DNA from: Mimachlamys varia
Lineage: Eukaryota > Mollusca > Bivalvia > Pectinida > Pectinidae
Assembly: GCA_947623455.1 (NCBI GenBank)
Contig: OX392543.1
Coordinates: 15,870,757-15,934,756 of the forward strand
Length of the DNA: 64,000 nucleotides
Direction of reading: 5' to 3'
Within the stretch, counting starts at the first letter, position 1. The number at the start of each line of letters is the position of its first letter. Positions 53,801-58,889 of this stretch are shown here, piece after piece. Position numbers and translations under genes: made by a program. The notes under the pieces were generated by a model. That model was not told where the DNA came from and did no database searches. It saw nothing but the letters and a program-made list of their open reading frames with translations.

Positions 53801-55235
53801 AGACCCGACAAAAACAAGCTGCAAGTATTACCCTGGAGGATGGAGACACCCGCTTGTGCAGTGTAAGTAATACTGTAAAGGCCAATATTTTCGCGCGTGG
53901 AATTTTTCGCTTAGTCAGCCTCCAAACTGTTCGCGATGTGGAAATTTTCGCGCTGTCAGTCATGCTGTTTTGCACAGTGTACCCATAATACTATTATACA
54001 CTGAAGAGTTTGAGTAGTGTTAATATGTTCGCGTTTGGTTATCTTTGCGAAAATTTCAACACCGCGAAAAATGCCACTTTTGCAGTAATTTTGTGCGACG
54101 AAGAACATAGTGAATGTTTTTAAGGAATCATAATCATACAGTAAAAGTTCATATTTTAGCGGTTTTTGGGTTAAAAGCATTCCGCTTAAATATGTTTGCG
54201 CTAATTACACTTTCTGTATGTTACTTATTTGCATAGAATAGTATGAACAAGTACACAATTATTAAAGCCCAATTTTAGCATTATTTTGCCCTATAGGAAA
54301 AGAGGTAACGAAACGTGTTAATTTATATTTAAGTTTTAATTCTAAGTAAACAATACACTGAAAGAACATTTAATAATATTTAATGCAATGCATACGCTGT
54401 ACAATTATCCTTTCTTTTGTGTTATCAACGAGTAAAAAGCAAATCCCTGACGTTAGGTAACTGTACATTTCCATTACGTTTTTAAACGTTTATCACAAGA
54501 TTTCCTGATAAATTGAGTACTTACCTTTAACATCACTACCTGCTGCTAAAAAGACACCCGATATAGCTTACAATTTATACACATTAAAAATTTGGTAATA
54601 GCAAAGAGTATTTGAACTCTTTTAACAAGAACGTTATGCCGTTCTCGCATAATTACTTATGTTGACAACGTATATCGCACGAATACTTAAGACTTATCTC
54701 CCGTTCATATATGACCAACACGGTTCTGTACTTTTGTAGAAGGCGGCCTGCTCAATAAAATATGTGGATTATCTCGACATGTGCAATGGCTGTCTGTTTA
54801 TTTACATATTTGAAATAATGACAAAAAACACTTGGCATTTAAATACTTCTAACTTAATGTTATTGTCTAGACTAACACCAAAGAAAGCAAATATCCGAGT
54901 ATTCGAGTTAAGTAAATTATATTATTTAGTGCTAGTTTGACCGGGACGAACAATTTAATTCGTGTTAAAAGGGGTCTTTGAGCTAGACGAGTTTGAAATA
55001 ACGAGGCTTGACTGAAAATATATCTCATATCAGTAATCTGCTTCGTCTTTTGTTTCAGAATGAAGACTTTGAAAACCTGATTGAAGCGAGTGAGAAAATG
55101 GAGGATCGGTTTGGCTACCTGTTTGATTGTACGATTGTTAATCAAAACCTACATCTAGCGACAAACGAACTCTTGAAAGTGGCGCACTCTGTTGAAACGG
55201 ATGTGACATGGATACCGGCATCTTGGATTCAATAA
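14813..55235 (+). CDS. MPP7: MPP3/4/7-type membrane palmitoylated MAGUK scaffold, 17 coding exons, 577 aa
   Basis: Coding exons: 14813-14858, 16833-16951, 25680-25757, 26444-26530, 32363-32494, 33977-34058, 41604-41689, 43032-43106, 44279-44475, 45349-45404, 46829-46915, 49048-49134, 49843-49923, 51125-51218, 52893-53001, 53722-53862, 55059-55235. They total 1734 nt, or 577 residues plus stop. All introns are GT-AG and all phases agree. Domains: L27N about 17-80, L27C about 85-125, PDZ about 141-223 (binding loop EPLGVTI), SH3 about 238-300 (ALFSYN, WWQA, GLIPSS), HOOK about 301-362 with a basic cluster, GUK about 374-577 (P-loop-like [38 protein letters not shown]). Members of this family are non-catalytic scaffolds that link DLG, LIN7 and Crumbs-type complexes at cell junctions; MPP7 is 576 aa in humans. 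The PDZ-SH3 sequence resembles MPP7 and MPP3 most; in an invertebrate it may be the single ancestor of MPP3/4/7. The start is set by an in-frame TGA at 14783-14785 and by the phase of exon 2. Confidence 0.94.
15595..15796. repeat. Nested inverted repeats in intron 1
   Basis: The outer arms TTTTATAAACCAGAGGGATCTTG and their exact complement (CAAGATCCCTCTGGTTTATAAAA) enclose a second hairpin at about 15720-15774. That hairpin has arms CTTGAAAAGAATTAATAGTT and AACTATTATTTCTTTTCAAG and a loop of a few nucleotides. Confidence 0.8.
15970..16325. mobile_element. MITE family F, most complete copy
   Basis: Inverted ends: CTTTATTCTCACTCCGTTTC on the left and AACGGATTGAGAATAAGGATC on the right; an internal GTCGTTTCGTCACAAC is shared with the other copies. 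Confidence 0.65.
16749..16832 (+). repeat. 14-bp array ending exactly at the exon 2 acceptor
   Basis: Six contiguous 14-bp units: GACCTTTCCTAATT (twice), GACGTTTCGTAATT, GACTTTTCCTAATT, GACCTTTCGTAATT and finally GACCTTTCACACAG, whose AG is the splice acceptor. Each unit joins a branch-site-like TTGAC (yUnAy) and a short pyrimidine run. Confidence 0.9.
16833..16951 (+). CDS. MPP7: MPP exon 2, L27N first half
   Basis: Starts after CACACAG and ends AAG|gtaatt. It encodes residues 16-55, with [14 protein letters not shown] and [12 protein letters not shown] typical of the first L27 helices, which in MPP7-type proteins pair with the L27 of DLG. The acceptor is the last unit of a 14-bp tandem array. 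Confidence 0.9.
17083..17218. mobile_element. pogo-like MITE
   Basis: ACCTCGTTATCCCGAAGTCG on the left and CTTCGAGATAACGAGGTTC on the right are inverted ends of the 7237 family. Confidence 0.65.
18290..18500. repeat. AT-rich cryptic tandem (ATATAAGATATC)
   Basis: Repeated ATATAAGATAT / ATATCTTATAT blocks give several overlapping palindromes. Simple-sequence expansion. Confidence 0.7.
21160..21510. repeat. Direct duplication around two poly(G) runs
   Basis: GTGCAAAAAGTAGTTGCTCA at 21183 recurs as GTGCAAGAAGTAGTTGGTCA at about 21471. Between them lie ATGAAATGGGGGGG... and a second G run, in a C/T/G-rich segment with CCCGTCCGTCGCGTCCCGTC. Confidence 0.6.
22815..23775. repeat. Inverted pair of CGTGCG-rich repeats
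   Basis: The left arm starts AGTTGTGGTATCGCACAACG (about 22817) and the right arm ends with its complement CGTTGTGCGATCCCACAACT (about 23743-23762). Both arms carry repeated CATCGTGCxxACAT and CGTTCGCCCAT words. It may be one transposon with long inverted repeats or two separate insertions. Confidence 0.6.
23985..24180 (-). mobile_element. SINE-like repeat, inverted partner of 24285-24445
   Basis: On the - strand: TTTGGCAGTATCCTTCAGTG, GTAGCACTTTAAATCG, a CCGGACTTTCACAAG block, ACATACCGCAGCCT, then an ACACAC tail. Same family as 24285 and 31390. Confidence 0.65.
24285..24445 (+). mobile_element. SINE-like repeat
   Basis: TTTGGCAGTATACTTCAGTG, CAGCACTTTAAATCGGC, ACCATACCGCAGCCTCCC. It faces the inverted copy at 23985, with poly(C) and poly(G) runs between. 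Confidence 0.65.
24545..24710 (+). mobile_element. Family A retroelement 3' tail
   Basis: CGCTTACTCTTCCGGAACAC ... CAAGGGTCGCCATGTAAATC ... GATCGATTTTGAGGATTATG ... GCTTCGGTATTCTC. Confidence 0.7.
25190..25545 (+). mobile_element. tRNA-derived SINE 5 with TTA tail
   Basis: GGCACGGTGATCTACCGTAG head, B box GAGTTCGAATCCC (25240-25252), TTGAGCAAGATACTTTACTC, GCACCGGTTGAATGCTCCCC, CGCTTTGAGACGCCC and a (TTA)n tail. It ends about 135 bp before exon 3. Confidence 0.85.
25680..25757 (+). CDS. MPP7: MPP exon 3, L27N second half
   Basis: TTTTGCAG|ATG and AAT|gtaagt. 26 codons ([15 protein letters not shown] then [11 protein letters not shown]), phase 0 at both ends. The position matches the helix 2-3 region of L27N (compare the H-E-K-L and A-L-A-D segments of MPP3/7). 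The exon begins with an ATG, so an internal start from another promoter is possible but unsupported. Confidence 0.88.
26444..26530 (+). CDS. MPP7: MPP exon 4, L27C start
   Basis: CTTGTGTAG|ACA and CAG|gtaatg; 29 codons, phase 0. The string [12 protein letters not shown] is the L27C helix 1-2 signature of the MPP3/4/7 group, which binds LIN7. A 38-bp tandem array begins at its donor. Confidence 0.93.
26531..27060 (+). repeat. 38-bp array starting at the exon 4 donor
   Basis: About 14 head-to-tail units of 37-39 bp, e.g. GTAATACCATTATCTGTTGT plus CTCCCTTGTTTCGTACTG. The first unit begins with the real donor GTAATG, and most units begin GTA after a ...CTG or ...CAG, mimicking exon|donor junctions. 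Confidence 0.88.
27061..31240 (+). other. MPP intron 4, AT-rich part
   Basis: No exon or strong repeat recognised. A block at 30195-30230 (CATCTCGTTGTGCAACCTCT) is shared with the flank of the foldback at 63980. Confidence 0.45.
31380..31575 (+). mobile_element. SINE-like repeat
   Basis: CCTTCGGCAGTATGCTTCAG, TAGCACTTTATATCGGC, ACATACTACAGTCTCCC, ACACACAC and an end CTTGGCTGTTAATAGGACG shared with SINEs 2 and 4. It abuts a decayed hammerhead repeat. Confidence 0.65.
31576..31705 (+). mobile_element. Hammerhead repeat B-a, decayed
   Basis: GGACGAAACAACTGTA and TATTACTAAATTTAAAAGGTG are kept, but the CUGANGA core reads CTTCAGA, so it should not cleave. Confidence 0.6.
31992..32124 (+). mobile_element. 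Hammerhead repeat B-b, one core change
   Basis: The motif spans 32000-32043 with perfect 6-bp stem I (GCATCA/TGATGC), stem II GTCCT/AGGAC and palindromic stem III ACAGCTGT. The core is CTGAAGT instead of CTGAAGA. It runs through (TG)n directly into a family A tail. Confidence 0.75.
32125..32285 (+). mobile_element. Family A retroelement 3' tail
   Basis: TCGATGAAGCAGAAGACGCT ... TTCCGGAACACCTGGTC ... GTTAAATCGATTTTGGATTA ... GCTTCGGTATGCTC. It ends about 80 bp before exon 5. Confidence 0.7.
32363..32494 (+). CDS. MPP7: MPP exon 5, L27C end and PDZ start
   Basis: TTTTACAG|GCG and TTG|gtcagt; 44 codons, phase 0. [17 protein letters not shown] ends L27C; an acidic linker follows, then [14 protein letters not shown], the first PDZ strand. 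The donor GTCAGT is weaker than the others in the gene. Confidence 0.94.
33977..34058 (+). CDS. MPP7: MPP exon 6, PDZ middle
   Basis: TTTCCCAG|GGG and AGTG|gtaagt. [19 protein letters not shown] then HGGAAHRSG: the carboxylate-binding loop continues from exon 5 as PLGVTI, followed by strands B and C. Ends in phase 1. Confidence 0.95.
36571..37375 (+). repeat. Three direct copies of a CTTGCAGAAGCAAG block
   Basis: AAGAACTTGCAGAAGCAAGT at 36575, 37017 and 37315 starts two copies of about 270 bp and one short copy. The long copies share GTCGCCTTCGACGGATGTCG, a CGACGACGGCGGCGGCGTC run and AATGTTCAAGTTTTGCGTTC. Confidence 0.8.
37490..37585 (-). mobile_element. Hammerhead repeat B-c, decayed, reverse orientation
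   Basis: The - strand reads ATGAAGAA in the core place (first C lost), then GGACGAAACAGCTGTATGATGC. Stem II is broken. Confidence 0.65.
38795..38950 (-). mobile_element. Family A retroelement 3' tail
   Basis: AAAATCGATTAAATAAATGG, GACCAGGTGTCTGGAAGAGT, CGTCTTCTGCTTCATTGAC; the same tail as 2890-3070. Confidence 0.65.
39389..39605 (+). mobile_element. Hammerhead repeat B-d, core intact
   Basis: The motif at 39483-39526 has core CTGACGA and GAAA, a GTA cleavage triplet, stem I with one end mismatch, a shortened stem II (GTC/GAC) and stem III ACAGTTGT with a G-U pair. The flanks match the copy at 44612 over about 215 bp. Confidence 0.78.
40185..40595 (-). repeat. Two tandem 5S-rRNA-like segments
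   Basis: GGCGGTCACCCATCCAACTACT at 40192 and 40444 is the complement of the conserved 3' half of 5S rRNA. The second copy continues with CGTTGCTTAACCACC, the complement of the internal control region. Both end in a shared GGAAAAGCTAG ... TAGxTGGACATT. They look like 5S-derived SINE or pseudogene pieces, not functional 5S genes. Confidence 0.6.
40660..40890. mobile_element. MITE family E, diverged
   Basis: TCGCTTAGCCAGCCTCCAAG, AATTTTCGCGCTTCAGTCATG and the right end ACCGCGAACAATTCCACTTTTATAG match the element at 53873. Confidence 0.65.
41604..41689 (+). CDS. MPP7: MPP exon 7, PDZ second half
   Basis: TTATGTTGCAG|GT and CTG|gtaatt. [14 protein letters not shown] is the highly conserved PDZ D-E strand of p55 MAGUKs, followed by the helix B residues HPDEMAQTL. 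Confidence 0.96.
41845..42720 (-). pseudogene. Reverse transcriptase retroelement fragment (family A), broken
   Basis: On the - strand a first block (42674-42441) has [11 protein letters not shown] in the place of the RT catalytic Y-x-D-D box, then [12 protein letters not shown] and SPSYLDLY. A linking stretch with a stop gives [10 protein letters not shown] and [10 protein letters not shown], and a second block (42316-42110) ends [20 protein letters not shown]. The 3' tail runs to about 41845. The second catalytic Asp is Asn and there are stops, so it is dead. The RT type looks Penelope-like or related (uncertain). Confidence 0.75.
43032..43106 (+). CDS. MPP7: MPP exon 8, PDZ end and linker
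   Basis: TTACTTGCAG|TCG and AAA|gtaagt; 25 codons, phase 0. [15 protein letters not shown] is the last PDZ strand, followed by a short linker to SH3. Confidence 0.93.
43935..44100 (+). mobile_element. Hammerhead repeat B-e, weakened
   Basis: Motif 43966-44009: core CTGAAGA intact, stem I GCATCA/TGGTGC with one wobble. Stem II is closed by a G-A mismatch because the sequence reads GGAAGAAAC instead of GGACGAAAC. Confidence 0.72.
44279..44475 (+). CDS. MPP7: MPP exon 9, SH3 domain
   Basis: CATGTCAG|ACC and GAAAG|gtaacc; 65 codons, ends in phase 2. It shows [34 protein letters not shown] and [12 protein letters not shown]. This is the longest and best conserved exon, matching MPP7 and MPP3 SH3 strand for strand. 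Confidence 0.97.
44612..44835 (+). mobile_element. Hammerhead repeat B-f, complete motif
   Basis: About 215-bp interspersed repeat running from CTTCTAAATTCATAAATTAA to GTGTGTTACGTCATC, with the ribozyme motif near its middle. It lies in intron 9 in the sense of the host transcript. Confidence 0.85.
44708..44751 (+). ncRNA. Type I hammerhead ribozyme
   Basis: Stem I GCATCA (44708-44713) pairs with TGATGC (44746-44751). The core is CTGAAGA (44714-44720), stem II GTCCT/AGGAC with loop AGG, then GAAA (44734-44737). Stem III is the self-complementary ACAGCTGT (44737-44744), followed by A as H17, giving a GTA triplet. All conserved core positions are present; cleavage is predicted after 44745. With a zero-nucleotide loop, stem III cannot fold alone, so pairing between two copies is expected. 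Confidence 0.82.
45349..45404 (+). CDS. MPP7: MPP exon 10, HOOK start
   Basis: TCTTCCAG|GAGAGAA and GGATCAC|gtaggt; it encodes [18 protein letters not shown], charged and low-complexity, and ends in phase 1. Its last 13 nt and donor are the first unit of a 31-bp tandem array. Reading through the donor hits an in-frame TAG within the second unit, so only the first donor gives a full protein. Confidence 0.88.
45392..45890 (+). repeat. 31-bp array built from the exon 10 donor junction
   Basis: Sixteen units of CCAGAGGATCAC|GTAGGT plus ACATATGTTACGA. The first unit is the true exon 10 end and donor; 13 of the 15 later units keep GTAGGT or a one-base variant of it. Two alternating subtypes (ATGTAACG/ATGTTACG) suggest 62-bp amplification steps. 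Confidence 0.95.
46026..46103. repeat. Foldback H1
   Basis: GGTGTTGGGAxCAACCTAGT... with its complement ending CCCAACACC; about 32 bp of arm with one mismatch and a further short pairing of AGGC with GCCT in the tip. Confidence 0.9.
46829..46915 (+). CDS. MPP7: MPP exon 11, basic HOOK segment
   Basis: CATTTCAG|GT and GGTG|gtaggt. It encodes [15 protein letters not shown] within a basic stretch, at the place where p55 MAGUKs carry the FERM/4.1-binding basic motif. The binding role is inferred from position only. Confidence 0.85.
46972..47120. mobile_element. pogo-like MITE
   Basis: ACAGTCGAACATCGTTATCTCGA on the left and AAGTTCGACTGTA on the right. Confidence 0.6.
47127..47243. repeat. Foldback H2
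   Basis: Arms of about 42 bp: GTGAATACAAGGATTTATCAA against TTGATAAATCCTCGTATTCAC, and ATTATCGAC against GTCGATAAC. The tip contains TGAGGCCGAGGGAAATATCG. Confidence 0.9.
47904..48003. repeat. Foldback H3
   Basis: AATTATGGACTTTTTACTTGG on the left and CCAAGTAAAAGTCCATAACTG on the right, separated by about 46 bp containing ACTGAGGCGAAA. Confidence 0.88.
49048..49134 (+). CDS. MPP7: MPP exon 12, HOOK end and GUK start
   Basis: ATTTGTAG|AA and GTTG|gtaaga. [16 protein letters not shown] matches the P-T-Y-E-E-V segment just before [11 protein letters not shown] is the first GUK strand. Phase 1 at both ends. Confidence 0.95.
49843..49923 (+). CDS. MPP7: MPP exon 13, degenerate GUK P-loop
   Basis: TTCAACAG|GT and CCAT|gtaagt. 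[18 protein letters not shown] replaces the GxxGxGKS ATP loop of true guanylate kinases (the lysine is absent), as in all p55 MAGUKs, so no kinase activity is expected. Confidence 0.95.
51125..51218 (+). CDS. MPP7: MPP exon 14, GUK GMP-binding fold
   Basis: CCACCACAG|AC and CAAAG|gtataa. With the split Tyr it reads [20 protein letters not shown], the conserved nucleotide/phosphopeptide-binding region of the GUK fold. Ends in phase 2. Confidence 0.95.
51666..52760 (+). repeat. 52-bp minisatellite in intron 14
   Basis: About 20 units of ATGCTGATGAGGTTGTGTTG plus TATTGAATGCTGGTGAGTTTAGCxTGTATGTA. Nearly all units contain CTG|GTGAGT, a strong 5' splice site consensus. Higher-order variants (GAAGAGTTGTCTTGTATTTAA) recur at about 4-5 unit spacing. 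Confidence 0.95.
52893..53001 (+). CDS. MPP7: MPP exon 15, GUK core
   Basis: GCCAGTAG|GTATG and GTACAG|gtaagt. [15 protein letters not shown] then [17 protein letters not shown] are conserved GUK segments. The last 51 nt of the exon plus 7 nt of intron form the first unit of a 58-bp tandem array, so the exon end and its donor are repeated downstream. Confidence 0.94.
52951..53257 (+). repeat. 58-bp array built from the exon 15 end and donor
   Basis: Units at 52951, 53009, 53067, 53125 and 53183, then a 17-bp remnant at 53241. Unit 1 is the last 51 nt of exon 15 plus GTAAGTA. All five full units keep a perfect GTAAGT donor. Units 3 and 4 are identical, so the array is recent. Confidence 0.97.
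53505..53665 (+). mobile_element. Hammerhead repeat B-g, general-acid guanine lost
   Basis: Motif 53530-53573 with perfect stems I and III; the core reads CTGAGAA where CTGANGA is required, so the position of G8 is A. It ends about 60 bp before exon 16. Confidence 0.75.
53722..53862 (+). CDS. MPP7: MPP exon 16, GUK lid and core
   Basis: TATTTACAG|GCA and AGT|gtaagt; 47 codons, phase 0. [16 protein letters not shown] is the diagnostic GUK strand; a variable lid ends the exon. A MITE is inserted just 10 nt after the donor. Confidence 0.95.
53873..54085. mobile_element. MITE family E with TA target duplication
   Basis: TA|CTGTAAAGGCCAATATTTTCGCG ... CGCGAAAAATGCCACTTTTGCAG|TA. The TA duplication suggests a Tc1/mariner-type origin (inference). 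It begins 10 nt after the exon 16 donor. Confidence 0.75.
54880..55016. mobile_element. pogo-like MITE fragment
   Basis: ATATCCGAGTATTCGAGTTA ... GAGTTTGAAATAACGAGGCTTGACTG; it ends about 43 bp before exon 17. Confidence 0.55.
55059..55235 (+). CDS. MPP7: MPP exon 17, GUK C-terminus and stop
   Basis: TTGTTTCAG|AATGAA; 58 codons then TAA 55233-55235. [29 protein letters not shown] and WIPASWIQ are the last GUK helices and the C-terminal W-x-P-x-S-W typical of MPP proteins. Confidence 0.97.
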   Translation, partial: NEDFENLIEASEKMEDRFGYLFDCTIVNQNLHLATNELLKVAHSVETDVTWIPASWIQ

Positions 55236-55239
55236 TAAA
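55234..55239 (+). terminator. Poly(A) signal AATAAA overlapping the stop codon
   Basis: AATAAA begins inside the TAA stop. A T/GT-rich stretch follows at about 55250-55280. If used, the 3' UTR would be only about 20-30 nt. Another signal further down cannot be excluded. Confidence 0.5.
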
Positions 55240-55429
55240 GAAATATTTTATGATTTTTTGAAAGACTTATTTTGTGTTTTAGATGAACCAAGCATATTTA
55301 TATCTCTCAACATAATATAAGCCACTGTATATTCTGGTCCTGCTGTATTTACCTATTTGTTGCCAATTTGGAACAGTTAACATCCCACGAGCCCTACGTT
55401 AAAACATTCAAGAAAACACCAAAATAACA

Positions 55430-55612
55430 CTTCAATGGAACCCCGTGATCTCAAAGTCGGCGCGACCATGGGAAGTTTTCTTACCATACAAATTAAGTAA
55501 ACTCGAATATCTTGTATGAATTTTGGCCGGGAATGACGAAATACTTAGAATTTAAATAGGGTCTTTGGGTTACAAGAGTTCGAGATAACAAGGTTTCACT
55601 GTATCTTATTAA
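55430..55612. mobile_element. pogo-like MITE
   Basis: AACCCCGTGATCTCAAAGTC on the left and GAGTTCGAGATAACAAGGTT then TCACTGTA on the right. Confidence 0.6.
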
Positions 55613-56149
55613 AAAAGAAAAAGGTAATTCGGTCGCAGTTTCATTTTCGTCCTCCATCCTAATGGTGAATCTTTCACAACAACGAAAGAACGTATATTTC
55701 AAAAATTACCTTGTTAGATCCCATAACGAAACTTGGGATTTTTTAACACTGCACGAATACGGTTCTACTATTGGAGGTCAAACAGATAATTAAGCCAAAA
55801 TTGTCTTGCTTACAGGCTTTGGTATTTATTAAACAACAAGACCAATCTCGATGCAAAGCGTGTCAGCAACCATTTTCACTACTTGTAGTTGATTGTATCG
55901 ACATTAATTCAACTCGACAACATTTCTGTATCAACGTTATATCTGTTTTGGTTTAAATGTTATCGCGCGGACAAAACAATTTAATTGGAAAAACTCACAA
56001 TTAGTTGACCCTCAACCTCAAGGTTAAGGTCACAGTGACATAACGACATTGCACTGCACAATGGGGTGTGATAAAATAGGTATTATCTAAGTGTCGGCAT
56101 GATATTTTCAACGGTTTGGAAGTCATGGCCCGGACAAGAAATTATTTGA
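55613..56149. other. No gene seen
   Basis: Downstream flank without recognisable coding or repeat content. Confidence 0.45.
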
Positions 56150-56530
56150 AAAAAAAATCGAGAATACCAAAGCGTAAACAAAACCATAATCCGAACTCAA
56201 AATTGATTAAACTTCAGGCAAAATAGGGGTAAAAAGAAAGATTTACACGGAGACTCTCGTAAAAGCAAAAGAGAATAAAACCAGGTGTTCCGGAATAGTA
56301 AACGTCTTCTGATTCATCGACGACACCCGCCATGTAAATCTTTGTTACATCCAAATAAACATCAAATTCTCAAAACGAGAACCGGGTGTCATTATCAATC
56401 ACATCAAGTAAACACACTAATGGGCATACTAAAAAACGTCCATCTTCATATCACTTAAAGATACAGAATACTTCAAAATGAGACAAAGATGGCGACCATA
56501 AAACTTTGCCAGAGTCCATAGAAAAGCTAG
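56150..56530 (-). mobile_element. Family A retroelement 3' end
   Basis: The - strand carries the C-terminal coding remnant (FYGRHLCLI-like, then YSVSL-like) with the tail down to AGAATACCAAAGCG at about 56160. Same layout as 2881 and 41845. Confidence 0.65.
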
Positions 56531-57309
56531 AAGAAGAGCCGGACGGTAATAAAGCAATGACTTCCTTAATTCGGTGAGAAGATGCTGTCAAATCGCATTG
56601 AGTTTATTTCCTGAACATGTTATGCTGAATATCCTGTAATGTAAATACAGATCACTTTGTAAAACCGGTGTTATTGCTTCTATCAGTTGCATTTTTAAAA
56701 GGATCGTTTACTGATTTAAAAAAAAACTTAATGACGCATTTTGTAATTGTCAAAAATAGTTTAAACAAACGCAAAGACAATTAATTACAATCTAAAACTT
56801 TAATTTGTGAATGAGGTTTATTATATCATCGTTGTTTATAATACGTTATATACCTAGTAAACTAATTCCAACACACGTGGAAAAACTCTGCTATGTTAGG
56901 AAAAACTCAGAAAACGTTTTAGTCGAAAAAGAGCATTTATTCAAATGCCACTGAAAATGATAACATAATTCTGTTATTGACATTAAATGAAAGTTGTTTT
57001 TACATAAGCAAAAAAGGTTGGGTTAAAATCATCATCATAAACGCCAACCCAAACATATTCAATAACACAAATAATATCCATATCATATAACAATATAAAC
57101 ACACAATTAATACATATAGCTTCTGATTTATAACCTACACAGAAACCATCCATGAACTTATTAATGTATACATATATATTAAACATACATAATATTGTAT
57201 CATATAACAATAAACATACTATTATACAATTCTGTCATAAGTTTACACCACACTGTCATAACTTTACAAAGGCGGAAGATATGGGGAGGAGGAGGGATAT
57301 AAAACTTTT
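56531..57309. other. No gene seen
   Basis: AT-rich, with many ATATA and AACAATA runs. Confidence 0.45.
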
Positions 57310-57540
57310 ACAAGAGGCCCATGGGCCTAAACGGTCATCTGACAATTGCAAACACTTATAGCAGGAACACACGATGATTGCTTTCCCAAAATGGGATTGA
57401 TGTGTTATATCAAATTCTGCTAAATTCTCCACATACAGGAATTAGGATTTAAACATTAATACTTTTCCACTTTCACAGTGCCCTGAAGACCAGTCTCCTG
57501 TATGTAAAATATGATTGTTCTTCTTCAATTACATTTGAAG

Positions 57541-58502
57541 TAAAGCTGAGAAAGGATTTGGGGCCCCGCCCCTCTGGCCTCTGGGACCAGATCAGTCGTA
57601 TTTATATAAAATCTTATCACCTTCCCCCAATGATGCTTTACATTAAATTTGGTGCTGATCGATTCCAGCATTAAGGAGGAGGAGGATTTTAAAGCAAAAA
57701 CTCAGCAAAGTTCCCCTTTTGGGGCCCCTCCCCTTTGGTCCCAGGGGTCTGATTAGCCTCATTTATATAAAATCTGATCGCCATCCCCAAATGATGTTTC
57801 ACACTAAATTTGGATGCAATCCATTCAAGTAATAAGGAGGAGTAGGAATTTAAAGCAAAAATTCAGCAAAGTTCCCCTTTTGGGGGCCCGCCCCTTTGGT
57901 CCCAGGGGTCTGATTAGCCTCATTTATATAAAATCTGATCGCCATCCCCAAATGATGTTTCACACTAAATTTGGATGCAATCCATTCAAGTAATAAGGAG
58001 GAGTAGGAATTTAAAGCAAAAATTCAGCAAAGTTCCCCTTTTGGGGCCCCGCCCCTCTGGCCAAAGGGGTCGGATCAGCCTCATTTATAAAAAATCTGAT
58101 CGCACTCCCCAAATGATTCTTCTCACCAAAATTGGATGCAATCCATTCAAGCATTAAGAAGGAGTATAGGATTTTAAAGCAAAAATTCAGCAAAGTTCCC
58201 CTTTTGGGGCCCTGCCCCTCTGGCCCAAAGGGTTGGATCAGCCTCATTTATATAAAATCTGATCGCCCTCCCCAAATGATGCTTCACATCAAATTTGGAT
58301 GCAATCCATTCAAGCATTAAGGAGGAGTAGGATTTTAAAGCAAAAATTCAGCAAAGTCCCCTTTTTGAGGCCCCGCCCCTATGGCCCCAAGGGTCGGATC
58401 AGCCTCATTTATATAAAATCTGATCGCCCTCCCCAAATGATGCTTCACATCAAATTTGGATGCAATCCATTCAAGCATTAAGGAGGAGTAGGATTTTAAA
58501 GT
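57541..58502 (+). repeat. 162-bp satellite, left part
   Basis: Six units with GGGGCCCCGCCCCTCTGGCC, GGATCAGCCTCATTTATATA, AAATCTGATCGCC, CCAAATGATGCTTCACA and AATTTGGATGCAATCCATTC. The 60-residue ORFs here are by-products of the repeat. Confidence 0.92.
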
Positions 58503-58889
58503 AACAAGAGGCCCAACGGGCCTTAATGGTCATCTGACTACCAATTGTAAAATCACTATGAAAATACGTGTAGTCATTAAATCAAGTTATAATATGCCTG
58601 TATAGATTGCCAAGTTCAAGATAGTGGCCTTCTTGGATTTCTGATGGGCTTGAAAAATAACAACACTTTGTTGGGACCATCTCAGGATATCATTTCTGGC
58701 AAGTTTCAGCTCAATTCCACTGGTAGAACTTGAGAAGTTTAAAATGTGTATTCAAAATGGCGGCTGTGGTGGCCATCTTGAATTTTGAACAAACCTAAAA
58801 ATAACAACACTTAATCAGCATCATCTCAGAATCATTTCTGGCAAGTTTCAGCTTATTCCTAGTGAGTAAACTTGACAACAAACCCTTTT

